Under the pieces are notes generated by a model. The model had not been told where the DNA came from. It ran no database searches and was given only the letters and a program-made list of their open reading frames with translations. Position numbers and translations under genes: made by a program. Positions 58,101 to 64,000 of a stretch of 64,000 nucleotides of DNA are shown here, piece by piece. The stretch covers positions 4,737,277 through 4,801,276 of the forward strand of contig NC_089281.1 of assembly GCF_963678975.1 (NCBI RefSeq). The letters run 5' to 3'. The stretch is from Dysidea avara (taxonomy: Eukaryota > Porifera > Demospongiae > Dictyoceratida > Dysideidae). The stretch's first letter is position 1; each line of letters opens with the position of its first letter.

Positions 58101-61100
58101 CAATAATGGCTAAGGCTACAGGTGATTTTTTTCACTGTTTGATTCACTTCAGCTTAACAGGTGCCTTTTGGCATACTGCAGTACGTACAATGCAGGCTTC
58201 ATGAACTTGCATACCTGTGTCCACCCATTTATCTTTGCTGACAGCACAAGGTATCAATATGTAGTAGTGCTGTGCAATGGCTTCCCTACATTTGTAATGG
58301 GAATTGGAATCTTCTGAGTTTTCCATCGTTACTGGATTAATTGCAGAGATTCTTCTTGTTGTGTTCTTCATTTGTAATGCTGTGTAACAGGCTGCACATA
58401 GCTGAAAATGAAGTGTAATGGCCACTGTGTTATTTGTTGTATCTCTAACCATAACACATTTCATTGCTCATAATTATTGTAACTGAGTACATGATTTCCT
58501 CTCTGCGCGTAGGTTTCTCTCCAACTTTAAAAGAAATTAATTTTGATGAAATAATGATCCAGATAGAGGGAGAATCTGTAAACCTCACTGTTGAAGTGAT
58601 CACTAATTTGTCCTTGACTGCTGATCCAACTTGGTCAAAACTTGATGATCAACTACCTTCAAAAGCTACTGTGATAAACTACACTAGTGGCAATCAAACC
58701 TACAGCACTCTTGGTCTCCCAAATTTAACTTCCTTCATTGATACAGGAAACTATACATTGACCGCATCTAATAGATGTGGAACTTCGAGCACTTTTGTGT
58801 ACATGGATGTTAAAGGTAAAGAGTTATGTGTGCTGCTCTGTAGTGTAAAATTACTGTTTATATTCTGCCAGTGAAAACAGGGATATTTGTGGACACCCCA
58901 GTATAAAAGTATAGTAAGTCCTTGTGTCAGGGAGTTGAAACTTATTTTAACTGACCATAGACAAGTATCCTGACTTCGCATTGCAAGAGTGTTCCAAAAG
59001 TTTATTTGTTATGGTCCCAAGGTACATACAACTGTAGAGTATTGACTTATATATACCATGCAGTTTAGAGTAATGCATATGGCACACTGTTATTTTTTAT
59101 AGGCTTGAATAGTAACTGTCCCTCACTCACTCCTACACCAAAATTATTACGCGGCTGTGTTGACACTGAAACTGTTGATGATGAATCAGTAGTCTTTGAT
59201 TGTATATTTGGTGCAAATTTTACTCGCTTTGTTCTCCTAACTGCACATTATTGGATAATCAAGTTTCCAGATGGCCATAACAAACCTGTTGATGGATCTG
59301 GTGATGATTATTTTGTGTTATTACAACAAGATTGTCCATCTCAAATTGATGAACCATGCTGTCGTGTCAAGAGCTCTTTGATGATTACTAATGCCACATT
59401 ATCCCTGAATAATGCAATGGTATCTTGTTATGCAGGGTTGAAATTCCCTAACAGCGAAAAAAGCAGTATCAGTGCTAATTTAAGTAAGTACTATACGTGC
59501 ACGTGTGTATGCATTGTTTCTTTAAAAAGGTAACTTACTTGATATTTCTTCTAAACAATGTATTGCTCCACATTTACTACTCACAAATAAATATTAGCTG
59601 AGGATGGTACATAACTAGTAACAATATTATACTTTTGTCTGTGTTACAAGCTACATGTATATGTAAAGTCCAACTTGCTAAATCTTGCTAAATACTGGCT
59701 CCTAGCCTACACTAAAAGTTAGTGGCATGCGTGAGACACATCATGTTACGTTACAAAACACATCACAAGAGTGTTCCCTAGTTAAGCCAACATGTCACAA
59801 AACATGCTTTGTTGCATTGCCTTAGCTTCAAGAGCACTTTTCATACACTATTATTCTTTGTTATATGCCTCCAATGCTGCATGTCCCCATTGCTGCCCGG
59901 ATCCAAAATGCAACCAGTCATCAGATAAATGCACATTAAAAAGGAGTGATGCATTATGATTTCTGAGGGTTGTATGGTGCAGTGCACTACTTGTTACTGC
60001 CAAAACAATATTATTTTGTATTACATTACATTGTATAATGTGTTACCCCATGGGAAGCATGAGTTAAGTGCATGGACCATGTATGTGTGTGTGCGTGTGT
60101 GTGTGTGTGTGTGCATGCGCATATGTACAATAATCTACTATACTAATTATCAGCCTTGCTAGCTTTATTTAATTTCATGCAGCAATTTATGTGCAGCCAA
60201 AGTTGATAGCAGCACCTACTAATGTCACAATAAAGAAGAATAATGTGGCTCACTTCAAATGTCAGTGTAACTCTTCTACATTACAATATTTTACACTTTT
60301 TAAATGGTTAAGAGATAGTAATACAATTGCGAATGACAATAACAAATACCAGATATCTGGGGGACCAGTGTCTCACCAAGTCAACATGGTCTATTCTGAA
60401 TTGAGTATCTTAAATGTTACTGAAGATGATGAAGGAAGTTACAGTTGCTATTGTTACTATAACCAAACGATGCTGTCAAGAATTCATATTTCCAAACAGT
60501 TCAAGTCAAACACAAGATCAGCTGTACTAACATTAACAAATGGTATGATGCTTAAGTGTAAATATGCATAATTTTGTAGTTTGTATACTGTAAAGTCAGG
60601 TTGTTAAGCACATGCACTTATAATTTTTAGAGAAAAACTTTTTGTAAAAATCATACTATCTGTTAGGCGCATATGCCTAATAAATAATTATGGTCAGTGT
60701 AACTACGTTGTAATAGAGTAGTTGTTTGTGCTGGTCACCACGCCGGTGTGTAAGGATACAGTATTTGACTCCATTTCTGGGTGAAATCCTTCGTATTATC
60801 ACTATCCAGATGGCTGATTTGCTGTATACATAGCGAAGGAAGACCTCAAGGGAGAAGTAAGCGCTTGAGGAGACATTAAGTACTTTCAGGGTTTCTTGCT
60901 GTGTGTAGCTTTATCATCGCATTTGGTCATGTGCACTTATCATCCATGGTTGATTACAAGAAATGTGTATGCACTTAACAAATAATATGCGCTTAATAGA
61001 TACAAGTGCTTAACAACCTGACTCTACAGTATATAAAATTGGGCGCTGTAGTGTTATCACAAAAGAATAAAAGAATAGAAGAGTATAATTAACTAAGACA

Positions 61101-63591
61101 AGCCATAATGAGACTCCAAACAATAGAAAACCATTCATATGTGACAGGGTCTGGGAAAAGCGACCTTATTGCCCATGTCAGCAGATTTGATTTTTCACCA
61201 AGAACACAAAGCTACATGAATAAACTATCAAATTTTACAATCGAGACTTGAGTGGTGTCTGCTCTTTACCCAAACCCAGTGGCAATCCGTATGTGTGGTG
61301 TGGGGCCTTAATGGAGCTCTGATCAACCTGGGGATGGCTGTATGTGGCTTTACAGCTCCATCGTGTTGAATAAAGACCTCTGCTGTAAATGACCTTTCAT
61401 TTAAGCCAGTTTTGAGACCTGAATGGCTTATAACTTGGCCTAATTCATCCCTACGCCTTCCTCTTCAATTTAAAAAAAAGCCTCTAATTCTCCTTCCGGG
61501 CCCTCACCACCCACCCCTTTTAGAGCTCAACTGATTCAGTTTAAAACTATCTAATATGGTGGGAAACTTAGCTATGAGCTACTTGTACAGTGGATGCTGT
61601 GGAAGACAAGGAATTGGTGTAAAACGTGTGACACATATTGGCAAACTACAATGCACTAGAAACCAGCATTTCTCAATGCTTTTAAATAGGTGATAAGACC
61701 AGTTATTCCCACATATTATTATGACCATAATTCCAGGCTTGCACAATGAGATATACTGTCAGCATTTCTTACTGCTGAAGTTCAGCTATAGATTATAAAG
61801 GTTAAATAGCAACATTGAGCTCGAACATGCATGAACATGCTAGCAATATGAATAATATCACCTTCATATTTTCATTATGTAACTTCACATAACAGTATAA
61901 AATGGCATTGCTTACAAAAGCCCTAAAGATTTAAATCTCTGTCTCACTTATAACAAATAAATAATATAAATGCAAGTTATGTGTTTCACTTGCAAGAGTG
62001 CTTAGAATTTAAAACATAGGGTAGGTGAGCATACTGTAATGCCTGGGAATTAAGAATAGTCAGTCAGTAAACTTGGACCTGTGTCTACATAACCATGAAC
62101 TTTATCCTAATGGATTTTTTCTTAAATTACAGCTATAATAGTAGCTAGCAGACAGCAACATTTACCTTTCTACAGTAACTTAATAACAATGGTTACTGCA
62201 TAATCATTTACATGCATAGAGGATTATGATCACAAACTCTCTTATGGAAAGGTCACAGCAATCTTGTGCTCCATTGTAGTTTTCATTATAGTCCTGGTTG
62301 TGGTCATCATCACTTTGTACTACAGAATAGCCAGCAGGAGGTATATGTCATCACATATGAGTGGTAAGTCACTTGCAGCTCAGTAATGCATTGACATGTT
62401 ACATTTCTATAGGTTCTTTGACACATTTATTACCTGACGTGATTGATGATCATCCAACCATAGATAGTAATCATACAATAAATAAGTGACAGTTTTGTGA
62501 AATGATTTTTATAGGGGAGCATAATCAACAAAATGATACACAACCTGTTGGTATACACAAGAAGTTGAAATCATATACTGATAAATTTGATCCTCTGGTC
62601 AGTGGAAAAGGTACGGTGATTCCAATAGTGATTTTAGTACGTATATAACTGGATTCTGTGTATTTTTGCAGTCAAGCATGTTAAAGCACAGAGTCCACCA
62701 GGTGGAATTAATGATATTGAAATAGATATATTCGATGAAAGAGGAGGGGTGTTTCACTCACATAATCATGGAGTAACTGTTGTAGTCCCAAGTGGGGCTA
62801 TTCCAAGGGGAACAATTGCAGAATTAAAATTTGCAGCAATGTTGATAGCTCCACTAAAATTTTCAAGGGAAAATATCCCTGTATCTGCTATGTACTGGCT
62901 GTGCATGAGTGTGAAATTACAGAAGCCCGTACTGTTATTTATTCCACACATTGTACAGATTGACAGTGAGGCTGATGCTAAGGATCTTAGCGTTGTTAAG
63001 TTTCACCATGGTCAAGAATCTATGGAGATGATTGGTGGTGGAAGGTTTAATGTTAAAAGATCTTATGGGTACATTGAAGTGAGCCATTTCTGCTATTTTT
63101 GTATAGTAGAGGCAAAACTTGATGCTTCAAAGATTCCTCATAATAAGTATGGGGTTGTTTCTGTTAAGCAAAAACAACCTTCACATTGTATCTGGAAAGT
63201 CGATATTTGTGTGCTACCATATCTACGGACTTGTCAGGAGGTGGGTCTGTTTGCTCCAGCTATATGCAAGTGTAGTAGTCTATTAATACTCTGTGATCTT
63301 ATCTCTCATGTTCTACACAAGTATGCATGTATTCCTATAACAAATGTATGATTGTATAATGATATTGTGTTATCTGCTTGAACCTGTATTTCTGAAACTT
63401 TGCAGGGTTGCTGCAGTTTTAATCAAATATTTTGAATATTGTGTCACTTTTAGAGGCTAAAAGATCAGTATGATTGTGAGTGGGAGTTTCAATGGCTATC
63501 ACCTTTCTCATTTTCACAAGGATGTGATGAATTAGACATAGAAATTACAGACTGTGAATGGCAAGGAATAGCTCGTGTTTCAAATAACAAG
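55160..63591 (+). CDS. Ig-TM-ZU5 receptor, UNC5-like layout, gene 3 (3' end beyond window)
   Basis: Visible exons join in frame (789 codons): 55160-55217, 56030-56293, 58513-58815, 59103-59483, 60183-60542, 62220-62363, 62413-62466, 62515-62610, 62672-63240, 63454-63591, continuing past the right edge. Exon 1 is a signal peptide (MLAIALVILLLTVPMSSA). Four Ig-like exons follow: exon 2 (LIC..YQW..YHC), exon 3 (Trp present but the Cys pair lost: VNLTVEV..NYTLTA), exon 4 (FDC..YWI..VSC) and exon 5 (FKC..FKW..YSC), with many N-glycosylation sequons. Exon 6 is the membrane helix (AILCSIVVFIIVLVVVIITL). Exons 9-10 are ZU5 and the start of the UPA-like segment, clearly homologous to genes 1 and 2. 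All Ig exons are phase 1-1. By analogy Death and perhaps CARD lie downstream; this is inference. Likely a cell-surface receptor with UNC5-like signalling. Confidence 0.82.
57360..57700. repeat. Dispersed repeat R2, copy in intron 2 of gene 3
   Basis: GTGACTGGAAAACCAGTCTT..AAATTTCACTGTCAA..GCAGTGGCAAG..GAGCTCTTGGTACCTGGAGATGG corresponds in order to 23930-24120 and 61140-61400. Non-coding and diverged. Confidence 0.55.
57875..58080. repeat. (GACT)n microsatellite in intron 2 of gene 3
   Basis: About 205 bp of almost uninterrupted CTGA/GACT tetranucleotide repeat with one GGCTGGCTG interruption near 57940. It produces an artefactual SVSQSVSQ minus-strand frame. Confidence 0.97.
58250..58440. 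repeat. Dispersed repeat R1, copy in intron 2 of gene 3
   Basis: Carries the R1 words TACTGGATTAATTGCAGAGA..TTCATTTGTAATGCTGTGTA and GCTGAAAATGAAGTGTAATGG, ending just before exon 3. Confidence 0.5.
60082..60122. repeat. (GT)n microsatellite in intron 4 of gene 3
   Basis: TGTGTGTGCGTGTGTGTGTG-type dinucleotide run of about 40 bp, 60 bp before the fifth exon. Confidence 0.9.
61140..61740. repeat. Dispersed repeat R2, copy in intron 5 of gene 3
   Basis: GTGACAGGGTCTGGGAAAAG..CTATCAAATTTTACAATCG..CAAACCCAGTGGCAA..GGGCCTTAATGGAGCTCTG corresponds to 57360-57620 and 23930-24120. The downstream part (61400-61740) has a GATAAGACCAG end similar to 24860-24880. Non-coding. Confidence 0.55.
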
Positions 63592-64000
63592 GTGCTGTTC
63601 ATGCATGCATGAATACTGTAGTCCGACTTTATATATAGTTTTATGCACATGTAAACATTTGTCATAGCTACTTAGTTGGAGGATACCCATATAGCAGGTA
63701 AATTTTGAAGAGTTTTTAAAATTAACTTGTTGCAATTTGATCCAATGTTTTGACATGGGCACATATTATTCTTCTACACCATTAATGAAAGAAACGGTTA
63801 ACCAGTATCGATATTTCAAATCAATCTTATAGCCATGCAGTGAACTGCTGATCCATTTTCAAAATTAATGCCAACTGCTGTCTACAATTAGACTGGGTGT
63901 TGATAAGAATTTACTCTACTCAAGACTCCTCCTGTGGTCTGTTCAGTGCATGTGGGTTGGCAGTATGTCAGTTGTTGACAAGCATTTTGTATCCTTGACT

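Noticed and set aside
57846-58103. Minus-strand frame with repeated SVSQ units
   Set aside because: It is only a translation of the (GACT)n microsatellite in a gene 3 intron.
1-64000. CRISPR arrays, bacterial operons or phage-type systems
   Set aside because: The sequence is clearly eukaryotic (spliced genes, SINEs, LINEs); the tandem arrays seen are microsatellites and a minisatellite without unique spacers.

Overview
The window is animal nuclear DNA: AT-rich, with short GT..AG introns, microsatellites and many decayed mobile elements. I infer an early-branching metazoan, most likely a demosponge (Amphimedon-like). The grounds are the many-exon genes with compact introns, sponge-style non-LTR and DUF6589-type elements, and innate-immune receptors built from ZU5, Death and CARD domains. 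No database search was possible, so the species call is an inference.

Layout. 1-4384: the 5' end of a WDR20-like WD-repeat gene on the minus strand (two coding exons, running off the left edge), with MITEs and a tRNA-type SINE in its intron. 4385-9935: a complete DNA transposon with apparently identical 181-bp terminal inverted repeats (TIRs), a perfect 9-bp target duplication and two convergent, spliced, uninterrupted genes (a RecQ-like helicase and a DUF6589-type transposase). I read it as an AcademH-like element. 9941-18613: nested repeats, namely a GC-rich TIR element, three non-LTR reverse transcriptase remnants, fold-backs, MITEs and a 73-bp palindrome whose ends match the big transposon.

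18869-63591: three plus-strand receptor genes in tandem. Genes 1 (18869-29016) and 2 (40038-49373) can each be assembled into ten exons that keep one open frame of about 1,070 codons. The order is short glycosylated ectodomain, seven membrane helices, cytoplasmic tail, ZU5, a UPA-like segment, Death domain, a micro-exon and CARD. Gene 3 (55160 to beyond the right edge) has a signal peptide, four Ig-like exons, one membrane helix and the same ZU5 module. The cytoplasmic module is thus joined to two unrelated kinds of membrane receptor through the same phase-1 intron. The design recalls UNC5 (Ig, TM, ZU5, UPA, Death) but with a 7TM front end and an added CARD in two members.

The strongest observations are: (i) the 7TM-ZU5-Death-CARD architecture; (ii) a His-Phe-Cys motif in all three ZU5 domains at the place of the His-Phe-Ser self-cleavage site of PIDD-type ZU5 domains; (iii) a mosaic divergence pattern in which the 7TM exon has diverged widely while the ZU5 exon is almost identical between genes 1 and 2; (iv) a frame-setting micro-exon between Death and CARD; and (v) an apparently intact, recently inserted helicase-bearing transposon with a matching MITE. 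Intergenic regions and introns hold repeats and no further gene that I could support.
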